Source of the DNA: a virus
DNA length: 47,371 nucleotides
Strand: one strand, 5' to 3'
IMG/VR virus record: IMGVR_UViG_3300025913_000057
Location: 1-47,371 of that record
Shown here: one piece after another, positions 30,885-38,257 of the stretch
Layout: the number at the start of each line of letters is the position of its first letter
Numbering within the stretch: position 1 is the first letter of the stretch
The notes under the pieces: model-generated
Databases searched by the model: none
What the model was told of the DNA's origin: nothing
Seen by the model: the letters and a program-made list of their open reading frames with translations, nothing else
Translations under genes and position numbers: made by a program

Positions 30885-31751
30885 TTACAGATCAGTTTTG
30901 ACCATGTGCTCGATCCCGAACCCTGGCTCGTCCCAGAAGTCGATGATGAAGCGCCCAACGCCGAGCCGAACCTGTGGATTCGGAACGACCGCCATCAAGA
31001 ACGGGTCCGGATATTGGATTGCCGGCGCAAGCTGATAGTCGCAGACGAAGAAGGCCACATCACCCTTAAAGCCCTTCTCGATTTGGGCCACCTTGCGCAC
31101 AGCATGAAGAGGGATCGTTCGATCGTATGGCCTAGAACTTGCTGCTGTGCGTCGATCCTGAAACTCTTCGGGTCCCGATCGCATGAAACCTTGATTTCGC
31201 ATGCTGTTCCACTGGTCGCGCTGCTCGGCAGCCGAGACAATAGTGGGCCCATCGTAGTAGTCGCTGCCCGGGATAATCGCGCCAGCGTTGCCGCTAAATC
31301 TATCGCTCACACCGCGGGTAGCGCGGGTTCCGAACGATAGGCCTACCCTATCGTCTTTCGCTCGCAATGGGCGCCACTGCCAGCCGGACTGTTCCTTGCT
31401 TTCCTTGGCGGCCTTCGCATCCATATAGGTCACAACATCGGCAAGCTGGAAAACAGTGATTCCCGACGACCGGAGAAAGTTCTTGAATGCCTCAATGCCA
31501 AGATCGGGAGGCATGATGCCTACGTATTCGGCAAGCTCCGCATACTCCTTCATTGCCTCGTCGCGCATCGCGTCAACCGGCGAATCCGGTATTGGAGCGC
31601 CCTTCAGCGGTTTAAGATTCTGGACCGCCTTGGTGGGCGCGGACGTGTTAGTATCTCGCTGCTTCAGGTCCGGTCGATCGTCCATGACGGCGACACTTTC
31701 GCCGCTGCCACCAAGGCCAGTCCATGTGCGTGAATCGAAAACGTTGATCAT
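30885..31751 (-). CDS. hypothetical protein, early operon
   Basis: This is a 288-aa protein from ATG 31751 with AGGAG 8 bases upstream. The first about 70 residues are polar and likely disordered. The second part has a helical segment (RDEAMKEYAELAEYVGIMPP) and ITVFQLADVVTYMDAKAAKE. The C-terminal third is beta-rich and ends GVGRFIIDFWDEPGFGIEHM. No metal or nucleotide site stands out. It follows the loader-like and small membrane genes and could be part of the replication complex or a host takeover factor. Confidence 0.65.
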   Translation of the reverse strand: MINVFDSRTWTGLGGSGESVAVMDDRPDLKQRDTNTSAPTKAVQNLKPLKGAPIPDSPVDAMRDEAMKEYAELAEYVGIMPPDLGIEAFKNFLRSSGITVFQLADVVTYMDAKAAKESKEQSGWQWRPLRAKDDRVGLSFGTRATRGVSDRFSGNAGAIIPGSDYYDGPTIVSAAEQRDQWNSMRNQGFMRSGPEEFQDRRTAASSRPYDRTIPLHAVRKVAQIEKGFKGDVAFFVCDYQLAPAIQYPDPFLMAVVPNPQVRLGVGRFIIDFWDEPGFGIEHMVKTDL

Positions 31752-31769
31752 CTGAGACTCCTGTCTCGG

Positions 31770-31976
31770 CTAGAGTTTGAACCAGAACCAGTTGATGAGC
31801 ACGAACGTGAATTGTAGGCCCGCGAAGAAGGCATGGAACGCCAGCATCGGGTAGTTTCCGAGGTGATATTCCAGGCTGCCTGCGGCGATAGCGAAAGCCA
31901 GTGCCCCGAGGCAAAAGAAGCGGCTGAACCAAACTGAACGCCGGTAGCTGCCGTATGCAGTCTCAAACGGTGTCAT
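31770..31976 (-). CDS. small two-helix membrane protein
   Basis: This is a 68-aa protein from ATG 31976, just downstream of a GGAAGGGAAGGGGAG tract. Two hydrophobic segments: about 17-36 (WFSRFFCLGALAFAIAAGSL) and about 46-66 (LAFHAFFAGLQFTFVLINWF). The short linker and both termini are weakly charged. It is an early inner membrane protein of unknown role; superinfection exclusion or holin-like functions are possible. Confidence 0.6.
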   Translation of the reverse strand: MTPFETAYGSYRRSVWFSRFFCLGALAFAIAAGSLEYHLGNYPMLAFHAFFAGLQFTFVLINWFWFKL

Positions 31977-32016
31977 CTCCCCTTCCCTTCCGTTGCCTTC
32001 TGCTTGTGTATGAGGA

Positions 32017-32424
32017 TCATGCTGCGTCCTCGCCGATCGACCCGAAGACTCGGCCTTTGGCCCCCATCTTTGCCAAATTGGCTCTGACCTCCTCCAAGAC
32101 AGCCTCAACCTTTGCGCGTTGCTCCGGCGTTTTCTCAATCAGCGGTGCCGGCAATTCCGGCGGCCGATTGCGATGCTCCGCATCGAGGCGCCCGTTCATG
32201 CAGACCCGCACTTCCGCACCGAGTTTCGACGCCGTCGGCGGGAAGCTCGGATTGTGGCCAGTAACCTCCCCGCGGATGAACCGCCGAACCGCAGCGGCAA
32301 TATCACGCTCATCGTGCCCATCTAGCGCGATGCTGTAGGCCTCAAGCTGAGCAGCTAAATCACCTGGCTGCTGAGGGAAGGTAGCGAACAGTACCTTCAT
32401 CTGGTGTGATATCGTTTGGTCCAT
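32017..32424 (-). CDS. replication helicase-loader-like partner of the DUF1376 protein
   Basis: This is a 135-aa protein from ATG 32424 (GAGG about 6 bases upstream), overlapping the replication gene by 65 bases. The core AAQLEAYSIALDGHDERDIA, with the following AVRRFIRGEVTGHNPSFPPT and ASKLGAEVR, matches a small family seen directly after replication initiators in many phages ('fi-G...g-fpPt..el'). Its helical C-terminus with EVLEEVRANLAKMGAKGRVF could contact the host helicase. Loader role is inferred from position and size, not shown. Confidence 0.6.
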   Translation of the reverse strand: MDQTISHQMKVLFATFPQQPGDLAAQLEAYSIALDGHDERDIAAAVRRFIRGEVTGHNPSFPPTASKLGAEVRVCMNGRLDAEHRNRPPELPAPLIEKTPEQRAKVEAVLEEVRANLAKMGAKGRVFGSIGEDAA

Positions 32425-33172
32425 TTTGGCCTCGAGATAGTTGGTCCAACACGCCGAAAGCATCCGAGAGATCATTTGTGCGGGGCGACGCTCGCGACGG
32501 GGGCCGGCTTTCTCCCCACCCTGCCTCGATGGACTGCCAGCCCTTCTCAATCATCAGATCGGCGGCGGCATTGGGATCATCAAATTCGGCGAGGCGCTTG
32601 GCGAGGAGCGCTGCTGCGTGAGCAGTGAGCGGCCTGCGCAGTCGCTGACGATGCTCCACCACGGCTTGTGCATGAACGGGGTCGAGCGTCGTCTCAAGTT
32701 CGGATCGCGGCGTCGGCTTTGCCGCGCCTATTTCATCCGAACAAAGTGAGGATGTATTAGTATTAGTATTAGTATAGGTAGTTTTCTTGTCGGTTTCCGG
32801 TCGAGAACCGCTAGCTTCTTGCGAGTCATTATCTTTCAATGATTTAGGTCGTCCGCCACGTTTCCCATTTTTTCGTTTTGCCTCGATATTTTTTTCGACA
32901 ATGCCGCGCACGTTTTGCTGCGTCTTTTGCGTCCAGAGTCCGTCTGACAAGTCCCAGAATGCCATAACGCGAACCTTGATCTTAGCCCACCCACGGGCAT
33001 TCATACGCGCATAGCGAGCCAGTAACTCGTCGTCGTCGGGCAGCGCCGCTCCTGCAGTTCTCCATGCAACCATAAGCAGCAGGATGTAGGCTCCATGCTC
33101 CTCGGTATTGAGGTGGGTGGTGTCCGCCAGGTACTTGTCGGTGTTCATTGGCATTATCGGAATGGAGGTCAC
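32360..33172 (-). CDS. replication protein with DUF1376 domain
   Basis: This is a 270-aa protein. GTG 33172 is preferred: GGAGGG lies 7 bases upstream and the codon overlaps the previous stop as GTGA. Residues about 8-90 are the DUF1376 (YdaU-like) winged-helix domain: MPMNTDKYLADTTHLNTEEH, GAYILLLMVAWRTAGAALPD, DDELLARYARMNARGWAKIK. A basic, Asn/Thr-rich linker follows (KKTTYTNTNTNTS; the DNA holds short tandem repeats). The C-terminal part (AHAAALLAKRLAEFDDPNAA, MIEKGWQSIEAGW) resembles the DnaT/primosome-like helical end. Likely origin binding and helicase recruitment. Confidence 0.8.
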   Translation of the reverse strand: MTSIPIMPMNTDKYLADTTHLNTEEHGAYILLLMVAWRTAGAALPDDDELLARYARMNARGWAKIKVRVMAFWDLSDGLWTQKTQQNVRGIVEKNIEAKRKNGKRGGRPKSLKDNDSQEASGSRPETDKKTTYTNTNTNTSSLCSDEIGAAKPTPRSELETTLDPVHAQAVVEHRQRLRRPLTAHAAALLAKRLAEFDDPNAAADLMIEKGWQSIEAGWGESRPPSRASPRTNDLSDAFGVLDQLSRGQNGPNDITPDEGTVRYLPSAAR

Positions 33173-33798
33173 GGACGAGCCCTCCATTCCTCGATCGCCG
33201 CAATGATCGTATCGGCGGTAGCCGTCGGCTCGCTGTAGATTTGGGCGCCACGAATCCGAAACACTGGCACGCCGACGCAGCGGAAGTAGTCGTCACGCGC
33301 CGCATCGCGGTCTCGGTCCTGATGAAACTCCGCGCCATCGCATTCGACTCCGACGATCGCCTTACCGCGATCCCGCTCGACAATGATGCCGAGGTCCAGC
33401 CGGTAGCGAAGGAAGGCGAGCTGCGGCACAATGACGACATCGCCCAGCGGGAACGGCTCATCGTAGTCTTTGGCGACGTGCGATAGTGGTGCAATGCTAA
33501 GGCTGAATGGCCAGTTTCCGGTCAGCAATGCGGCGAGCATGTCGCTCTCAATTGGACTCTCGCAAGCTACCAAGGCCTTCCGGTATTGAACGTTGGCCAG
33601 CGTTCTAATTTGGTCGTCTTGACCAACCACCCCGATCTGCTCGGCGTGTGTCAAAAGTCGGTGCATTCCATAATCGAGAATCGTTGGTCCGCGGCCAGGA
33701 TGGGCCTTAAGCGGGTCGACACCTCGCGTCTGCGCATCAATGCGATGCACGAGTGCTTCTGCCAGATTACCAAGGCGGACGCCCGCAATCTCGTTCAT
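33169..33798 (-). CDS. PD-(D/E)XK superfamily nuclease
   Basis: This is a 209-aa protein with a DUF559/Vsr-like fold. ACESPIESDMLAAL (about 79-92), then FLRYRLDLGIIV (Asp135), then GVECDGAEFHQ (Glu152 with Asp154). The final element DAARDDYFRCVGVPVFRIRG and the following AQIYSEP are typical of very-short-patch-repair-like endonucleases. It probably cleaves or nicks DNA in recombination or degrades host DNA. It is coupled by ATGA to the Rha-like gene and by GTGA to the replication gene. Confidence 0.8.
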   Translation of the reverse strand: MNEIAGVRLGNLAEALVHRIDAQTRGVDPLKAHPGRGPTILDYGMHRLLTHAEQIGVVGQDDQIRTLANVQYRKALVACESPIESDMLAALLTGNWPFSLSIAPLSHVAKDYDEPFPLGDVVIVPQLAFLRYRLDLGIIVERDRGKAIVGVECDGAEFHQDRDRDAARDDYFRCVGVPVFRIRGAQIYSEPTATADTIIAAIEEWRARP

Positions 33799-34517
33799 GC
33801 GCGCCTCGCTTCACGGCGCGCGACTTGGCGCGCATGCTGGCGAGCGTGGACGTATGGAGCGACCACTTGACGGTTGCCGATCTTCGCTTCAACGTCACCG
33901 ACGAGAGCGACCAATGCGTCGAACTCTGACCGGATCGCCGACAAGTCTTGCATTGGAGCAGATAGCCGCTGCAATTGTTCCGCCAACGCATCGAAGGCCG
34001 CGATGTACTTGACCTTCCATGCTGTTGCCGCCGCGCCCGTAAAGCCCATGACAACCAGAGAGAAGCCATTGCGGCTCATGCGGTAGGCGCGGTGTTTCCT
34101 GCTCTTGGCATCGTGATATTCAATCGGCGCAAAATTGCGCTGATCGAACTCAGGTCCGCATTCCTCGCGAACCCGATCGATGGACCGAAGCATGTCTTTG
34201 TGTGCTTTGCCGAAGGTCTCCGCCAAATCGTAGCTGAAGCAGACGGGCTCGCCGGCCACTAACTGGACCGGAACCGGATGCTCCGGCATAGGGTCTTCGC
34301 GATCACCGATAAATCCGGCCGATGCCAGTTCGCGTCGAATCTGAGAGCGCTCGTTGAGCGGGGCTCGCCAGTCACTCGGCGTGGCAGCTACAATATGCAG
34401 CCTGCCGAAATTCTTGCCCCGGCGGATATGGACGTGCCTTCCACCAGGTTCAATCCGATGCGGAACACCAGCTTGCCGAAGCTCATCGATGACAGCATCT
34501 AGGCACGGATTGCTCAT
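33795..34517 (-). CDS. Rha family regulator with N-terminal HicA-like module
   Basis: This is a 240-aa protein. Residues 1-60 resemble a small HicA/dsRBD-like module (AVIDELRQAGVPHRIEPGGR, HVHIRRGKNFGRLHIVAATP, SDWRAPLN). Residues about 85-190 are a Rha domain (FSYDLAETFGKAHKDMLRSI, EFDQRNFAPIEYHDAKSRKH, YRMSRNGFSLVVMGFTGAAA, WKVKYIAAFDAL). Rha proteins were named as regulators that limit phage growth in hosts without IHF. The fusion may combine RNA or DNA binding with regulation. ATGA-coupled to the DnaA-like gene. Confidence 0.82.
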   Translation of the reverse strand: MSNPCLDAVIDELRQAGVPHRIEPGGRHVHIRRGKNFGRLHIVAATPSDWRAPLNERSQIRRELASAGFIGDREDPMPEHPVPVQLVAGEPVCFSYDLAETFGKAHKDMLRSIDRVREECGPEFDQRNFAPIEYHDAKSRKHRAYRMSRNGFSLVVMGFTGAAATAWKVKYIAAFDALAEQLQRLSAPMQDLSAIRSEFDALVALVGDVEAKIGNRQVVAPYVHARQHARQVARREARRA

Positions 34518-35014
34518 GCTAGACCTGCCTTCCTGCGCTCAAGGTGCCTGCGGATGCCGTAGATTACGGTTGTGTGGTCCTTGCCTCCGAGACGCTTCCC
34601 AATCGCCGGCAAGCTCATCGTCGTGTTCTGACGCAGCTCGTACATGACCTCTTGGCGGGCAATGACGAGGTTTGCTGTCCGGCGAGCGCTGCAAATGTCT
34701 ATGACGCTGAACCCGTGCTTAGCGGCGACAGCGTGGGTGATTTTGCGCCAGTTCTTGCTTCGAACTGGTTTGTCCGAGTCAGCCAAACGCTCGAACCCCG
34801 GCGAAGCCAGCCAAAGGTAGTCGCGCTGCCTAGGTCGCTTCTCGGCGGTGATTTGCTTGGGGGCGCCACGCGGTCTAATTTCCATCTCTGGATGCGCTCG
34901 CCGCAATGCGCTAGCAAATGCCGCCGTCTGCGCGCGCATCTCGACACGACGCGCCGCATCGGTGAACGAAATCCAGGTATCCTTAGTCTCGGCGAACGGA
35001 TCGGCGTAACTCAT
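34514..35014 (-). CDS. DnaA domain IV-like DNA-binding protein
   Basis: This is a 166-aa protein. The C-terminal half is the DnaA DNA-binding domain: CSARRTANLVIARQEVMYEL (helical start with conserved Arg), RQNTTMSLPAIGKRLGGKDH and TTVIYGIRRH (the DnaA signature, GGKDHTTV-H). There is no AAA+ domain. The N-terminal half (about 1-100) is unknown and basic. A free-standing domain IV could bind DnaA boxes in the phage or host origin, competing with or recruiting host DnaA. It lies directly after the GcrA-like gene, coupled by ATGA. Confidence 0.88.
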   Translation of the reverse strand: MSYADPFAETKDTWISFTDAARRVEMRAQTAAFASALRRAHPEMEIRPRGAPKQITAEKRPRQRDYLWLASPGFERLADSDKPVRSKNWRKITHAVAAKHGFSVIDICSARRTANLVIARQEVMYELRQNTTMSLPAIGKRLGGKDHTTVIYGIRRHLERRKAGLA

Positions 35015-35475
35015 GCCAGCACCGCCTTGCGCGACTTCAGTACGGGCAATCCCGTGTAGACGACGGCGTAGTGCTCAGCGCAATATGACTTACCGGGGAC
35101 AGAGGGCTGGCCGCAGAATCCGAATCCATGAAGTTTCGGATCTCCGAACGGGTATTTGCAGGTGTGTTCAGTCAGCTCCAGCAGCGACAGAAGCCCGATC
35201 GACGGAACAGGCGGAATTGGGAGATCAGCCGGCGGACCGACGGGCACACGCCGCTTCACGACGCGGCTCACTGCAGGCTTCTTGCGATCTGCAGCTACCA
35301 GCCGCTTGCGCTCAAGGTTATGAGCCAGGCGCGGTAGGTTCAGCCGATGAACTTTGCTGATGACGGCATTGCGTGATGAGCCGCCGAGTTCCTTCGCGAT
35401 CTCAGAAGCGCTAAAACCTTCGCGCCAGCGAACCTTCAAAAGCTCGATACGTTCGTCTGTCCATGCGAGGGTCAT
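35011..35475 (-). CDS. gcrA: GcrA-type cell cycle regulator, phage-borne
   Basis: This is a 154-aa protein. N-terminal TDERIELLKVRWREGFSASE, IAKELGGSSRNAVISKVHRL is the GcrA DNA-binding helix-turn-helix. The C-terminal part is LSLLELTEHTCKYPFGDPKL, with HGFGFCGQPSVPGKSYCAEH, the sigma-interacting, Cys/His-rich end typical of the family. In Caulobacter GcrA binds sigma70 RNA polymerase and methylated GANTC promoters to drive S-phase genes. A phage copy could redirect this switch to phage promoters. Coupled by ATGA to DUF1064 and the DnaA-like gene. Confidence 0.92.
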   Translation of the reverse strand: MTLAWTDERIELLKVRWREGFSASEIAKELGGSSRNAVISKVHRLNLPRLAHNLERKRLVAADRKKPAVSRVVKRRVPVGPPADLPIPPVPSIGLLSLLELTEHTCKYPFGDPKLHGFGFCGQPSVPGKSYCAEHYAVVYTGLPVLKSRKAVLA

Positions 35476-35870
35476 TTGGCCCTCACGATGACGACTTCAC
35501 GGCCCATCTGGGCGCGGAACAATTTGGATTTCAGGACGAAGGCAGGAGTCGCAACGCCCTTCACGTCCTCGGTGACTGGCATTCCGGCCTTGGTCACGTA
35601 GTCGAAGTCCGACACGTAGACGCAGATCGGATGCCCCCAAGCCGAGAGGTGATGACGGACCTGCAAGCGAAGGTTCGATATCTCCCCTGCCCGCTCCTGC
35701 AGTTTGAGGGCCGCATAACGGTTTCCTTCGGCTGTGCTGGCAAACCTGTGGCCGTCGATGACGACCGGCTTGGCGCCGTACTTGGACGTAGCCGGCGAGG
35801 CAGGCAGCGCTCGATATTCAGCGCTCGTGATCGATCTATCGCGCTTGGTGGGGAGGGATTGGCGGATCAT
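35472..35870 (-). CDS. DUF1064 nuclease-like protein
   Basis: This is a 132-aa protein. The family pattern is visible: [49 protein letters not shown], then [20 protein letters not shown] and [14 protein letters not shown]. The DF.Y...EDVKG...F.LK arrangement is the PD-(D/E)XK nuclease core of DUF1064, thought to act as a phage Holliday-junction or structure-specific nuclease. Its start overlaps the stop of the methyltransferase remnant (ATGA). Confidence 0.87.
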   Translation of the reverse strand: MIRQSLPTKRDRSITSAEYRALPASPATSKYGAKPVVIDGHRFASTAEGNRYAALKLQERAGEISNLRLQVRHHLSAWGHPICVYVSDFDYVTKAGMPVTEDVKGVATPAFVLKSKLFRAQMGREVVIVRAK

Positions 35871-36187
35871 GCGGCACCGTCCAGCATGGAAAGCTGTTCG
35901 ATCGGCTTGGGCTCGATGAACATGTCCGGCTCGCGCAGCGCAGCTTCGATGCGACGGCAGGCAATGTCGAGCATCGAGATCGTCCCAGGGCTAGGCCTAA
36001 CTTTATCCCATCCAGACCCAGGGTAATCCACCCATCCGTTTTTTTGGCTATTCCGATTTCGCGCCGCGTTGATGCCATAGGGAGGGTCAGTAACAACTGC
36101 GTCGAAGCGGCCGAGCGTCGGCAATATCTCCAGGCAATCGCCAAGATATAGCGTCACGCCTTCTGCTAAATGCTCAACGCGTCCCAT
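35867..36187 (-). CDS. shortened DNA methyltransferase
   Basis: This is a 106-aa protein. The N-terminal [20 protein letters not shown] leads to DPPYGI (34-39), the catalytic motif IV of amino-methyltransferases. [14 protein letters not shown] follows, then the end [20 protein letters not shown]. In full-length phage enzymes these two parts are separated by roughly 100 residues with the target-recognition region and the FxGxG AdoMet-binding motif. All of that is absent, yet the frame is intact and coupled to its neighbours. It may be an inactive remnant or a decoy that binds another protein. GTG 36190 is an alternative start. Confidence 0.75.
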   Translation of the reverse strand: MGRVEHLAEGVTLYLGDCLEILPTLGRFDAVVTDPPYGINAARNRNSQKNGWVDYPGSGWDKVRPSPGTISMLDIACRRIEAALREPDMFIEPKPIEQLSMLDGAA

Positions 36188-36231
36188 CACCGCCCCCTCG
36201 CCTGCATAAGCTTAGCGGTTTTGGCGATCAT
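36187..36231 (-). CDS. possible 14-aa micro-ORF
   Basis: [14 protein letters not shown], begun by an ATG overlapping the stop of the 61-aa gene (ATGA) and ended by a TGA overlapping the ATG of the methyltransferase (TGATG). It could be a translated linker that passes ribosomes between genes or a deletion scar of a longer gene. No function assigned. Confidence 0.3.
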   Translation of the reverse strand: MIAKTAKLMQARGR

Positions 36232-36413
36232 GGCCGCACCTGCCGAATGAGCGTTCCGGCTTGACGCGAGTGCGCCCGTTGCTCGGCAACGATGCGACGC
36301 AGTTCCGCGGTCGTTTCATCCTTCGTGCGGAGTGCCTTCGCCTGTTCGCGCGAGGAAGCGCGGGTGCTGAACACCCGGCGCTCTTTGCCGAAAATGCGCT
36401 GTAGAAGCCCCAT
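36228..36413 (-). CDS. hypothetical small basic protein
   Basis: This is a 61-aa protein (LLQRIFGKERRVFSTRASSR; TTAELRRIVAEQRAHSRQAG). Arg-rich and helical, about 25% charged. ATG 36413 follows the AGATC/GGGGC stretch of a short intergenic region. It could bind nucleic acid. No family was recognised. Confidence 0.55.
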   Translation of the reverse strand: MGLLQRIFGKERRVFSTRASSREQAKALRTKDETTAELRRIVAEQRAHSRQAGTLIRQVRP

Positions 36414-36447
36414 GATCTGCCCCTAGTCGTCGGAGGGTTGAGAGGTT

Positions 36448-36912
36448 TTACTCGGCGCCGTCGCCATCGGATTGCCGACCGGCCGAAGCCACGGCGCTAT
36501 CCAGAACGCCGGCCGCAGCAAGGCCGCGCTCCACCCGATCAATGTGAGGGCCATAGAGGTCCGGGTCTGTCGCCCGAAGGTAGCCCAAGGTCCGGTTGAG
36601 GTAGGCGACGTGTTTGGCCGCCACCCGCTCGTCTTCGATGCGCTTGATTTCCGCCAGGTATTCACGCGCTAAATCCTTCTCCCAGCCGTCAATGCGACGG
36701 GCTTTGCCAATCAGAAATTCGAGGGCGCGGTTCCAACCGATGCGGCCCATTTCGTGAACCGCTTCGATGCGGTCCTTTTTCGCGCGCGACGCCGCCGTTC
36801 TGTCGGCGATCTCGACGCAAATGCGCTGCATTTCCGCAACGTCAGCGGCGGACGAATACATGGTGGAACGCTCCTGCAACTTTCGGGAGAACTCCCGACG
36901 AATAAGGGACAT
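36448..36912 (-). CDS. hypothetical helical protein
   Basis: This is a 154-aa protein. ATG 36912 is chosen: AAAGG lies 8 bases upstream. The frame stays open a further 149 codons upstream but those bases have no protein-like composition. The protein is highly charged and helical (EMQRICVEIADRTAASRAKK; WEKDLAREYLAEIKRIEDER; YLRATDPDLYGPHIDRVERG). No signature motif. It may be a structural or scaffold protein of the replication machinery. Confidence 0.6.
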   Translation of the reverse strand: MSLIRREFSRKLQERSTMYSSAADVAEMQRICVEIADRTAASRAKKDRIEAVHEMGRIGWNRALEFLIGKARRIDGWEKDLAREYLAEIKRIEDERVAAKHVAYLNRTLGYLRATDPDLYGPHIDRVERGLAAAGVLDSAVASAGRQSDGDGAE

Positions 36913-37368
36913 TTCCTTGACCTTTCTCAGCATGTTGACGCTCGTGAGCAGCAACACGGATGAAAGGCTCGGACTGATGGTTTTCAGGCGTCTCGATTTG
37001 ATCTTGCAGGATGTGGTCGAGAACGCGCGAATTGAGCGGGCAGCAGCCGAAAATGGCGCGCCCGAGGGAGAGAGTGGCGACCGACCCGCAAGGGAGGAAA
37101 CGGATCGATCGCCGATGCGCAACGGAGTTGGAGGACCACCGGCGCAAACTGAAAAGGGACGCACGCGATCCGGAGACGGATGGACGGTGCGAGTGCCGAA
37201 AAGGACGTCGGCCAGAACCGGCGCCAAGTTTGTCGGAGCGACGTTGGCAAACGCCGCTTTCATGCCCGCAGGCATGGATAGGCGCGCAGTACCCCCGAGC
37301 CCCACGGGAGCATTCCCCCATGCGACTGCGCGTCTTTCTATGCCGGCGGATAGTGACAACGAGCGGGG
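36913..37368. other. 456-bp gap without a convincing gene
   Basis: Between the HNH-AP2 gene and the 154-aa gene. Open frames run through it on both strands, but none has a ribosome site and a protein-like composition together. The longest minus-strand one, 36842-37372, becomes more plausible near its end (RVLDHILQDQIETPENHQSE) and overlaps the start of the next gene. The stretch may be the remains of a gene disrupted by the HNH insertion, an untranslated spacer or an origin. No DnaA-box cluster was found by eye. Confidence 0.4.
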
Positions 37369-37845
37369 TCACGCAACCCTCGCAAATTCGCCGTGAAACC
37401 GGATAGCCGCCTCGGCGTAGGCTTCGTGAGCAGAGTTAGGGTCATCATAGACCCCGAGTTCATGCCGCTGGTTATCAACCGTGATGGCGGCGCGGAACTT
37501 TTTTCCATGGGCAACCACGCCGCGAGGCAGATCTCTGGAAATTGGCCGTTGATTGTGAGTGTTGTGACTCCGGTTGGCGGCTCTGAGGTTCGACCATCTG
37601 TTGTTAAGCCTGTCGAGGTCTGCATGATCGATTTCGAAGGCCGGCCAAAGACCCGTCTGGAGCCGCCAAGCGATCTTGTGCCCTTTGAGTTTCTTCCCGC
37701 CAAACTGCACAACCAGATAGCCAGTGTCGCTCGTTCTCCCGCAAGGGGAACCCGCGGCCATACGACCGAGGCTTACCTTCCAGGTAAGACCTCCAGTCAG
37801 AGGATCGTAAGCGATGAACTCGTGGATATTGTCGTGTGCGCTCAT
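37369..37845 (-). CDS. HNH endonuclease with C-terminal AP2 domain (copy B)
   Basis: This is a 158-aa protein from ATG 37845, overlapping the stop of the 40-aa gene (ATGA). The core has GHKIAWRLQTGLWPAFEIDH, then ADLDRLNNRWSNLRAANRSH and a final asparagine (NTHNQRP). The AP2 part is RGVVAHGKKFRAAITVDNQR, with DDPNSAHEAYAEAAIRFHGE and FARVA. It is related to copy A at 26320-26820 and ends with the same GGCGAATTTGCGAGG coding bases. A mobile, homing-type nuclease. Confidence 0.88.
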   Translation of the reverse strand: MSAHDNIHEFIAYDPLTGGLTWKVSLGRMAAGSPCGRTSDTGYLVVQFGGKKLKGHKIAWRLQTGLWPAFEIDHADLDRLNNRWSNLRAANRSHNTHNQRPISRDLPRGVVAHGKKFRAAITVDNQRHELGVYDDPNSAHEAYAEAAIRFHGEFARVA

Positions 37846-37964
37846 CTGTCCAACGCCTGATTGAGCAAGGCCATCGAAATCATGTTGGCCGTGAAATAGG
37901 CGACGCCGACAATGAAGACGCCAGCAAACGCAGCAGCAATGAGGTAGCCGAGAGCGCGGGTCAT
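37842..37964 (-). CDS. 40-aa single-pass membrane peptide
   Basis: Sequence MTRALGYLIAAAFAGVFIVG, VAYFTANMISMALLNQALDR. One membrane helix covers about residues 6-30. Both ends are ATGA-coupled, to the GIY-YIG-like gene upstream and to the HNH gene downstream, which strongly supports translation. Function unknown. Confidence 0.6.
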   Translation of the reverse strand: MTRALGYLIAAAFAGVFIVGVAYFTANMISMALLNQALDR

Positions 37965-38257
37965 GCGGCTTTCTCGCGAGAGGCTTTAACTCGCGCCTCA
38001 ATGGCAGCGAGGACTGTCGGCGTCGGGTAGAACCACTCGCTGCGAATGCGAAAGGCACCAAGCTCGATATGGAGGGCCTTCTCGGTCAGCATGTCGCCGG
38101 GCCATTGGGCGATGATGTGCATCTTCCAAGGGCTGAGCCGCTGAAGTTCAGAAAGCCGCCCCTCAGCCCGCGCGCCCGAATAGCCGATCTTGATCGGTCC
38201 ATCCGTTCCCACCTGAATGGCATAGTTGATGCCGTAGTAGGGCGCTGGAAAGATCAT
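37961..38257 (-). CDS. GIY-YIG-like (T5orf172/MUG113 type) protein
   Basis: This is a 98-aa protein. YYGINYAIQVGTDGPIKIGY with S and GRLSELQRLSPWKMHIIAQW gives the shortened GIY-YIG plan (Y..I..G...IKIGyS.....R...LQ). Then ALHIELGAFRIRSEWFYPTP supplies the conserved E-W-F-P end. Such domains are predicted nucleases. It is the second gene of the left operon, coupled by ATGA to the Cro-like gene. Confidence 0.8.
   Translation of the reverse strand: MIFPAPYYGINYAIQVGTDGPIKIGYSGARAEGRLSELQRLSPWKMHIIAQWPGDMLTEKALHIELGAFRIRSEWFYPTPTVLAAIEARVKASREKAA

Noticed and set aside
32755-32785. Short tandem repeat (ATTAGT units) as regulatory iteron
   Set aside because: It lies in frame inside the DUF1376 gene and encodes the Asn/Thr linker; iteron function is possible but nothing else supports it.
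36423-36554. 43-codon hydrophobic frame overlapping the end of the 154-aa gene
   Set aside because: Weak ribosome site and lies mostly inside a better-supported gene; left out although it could be a small membrane peptide.
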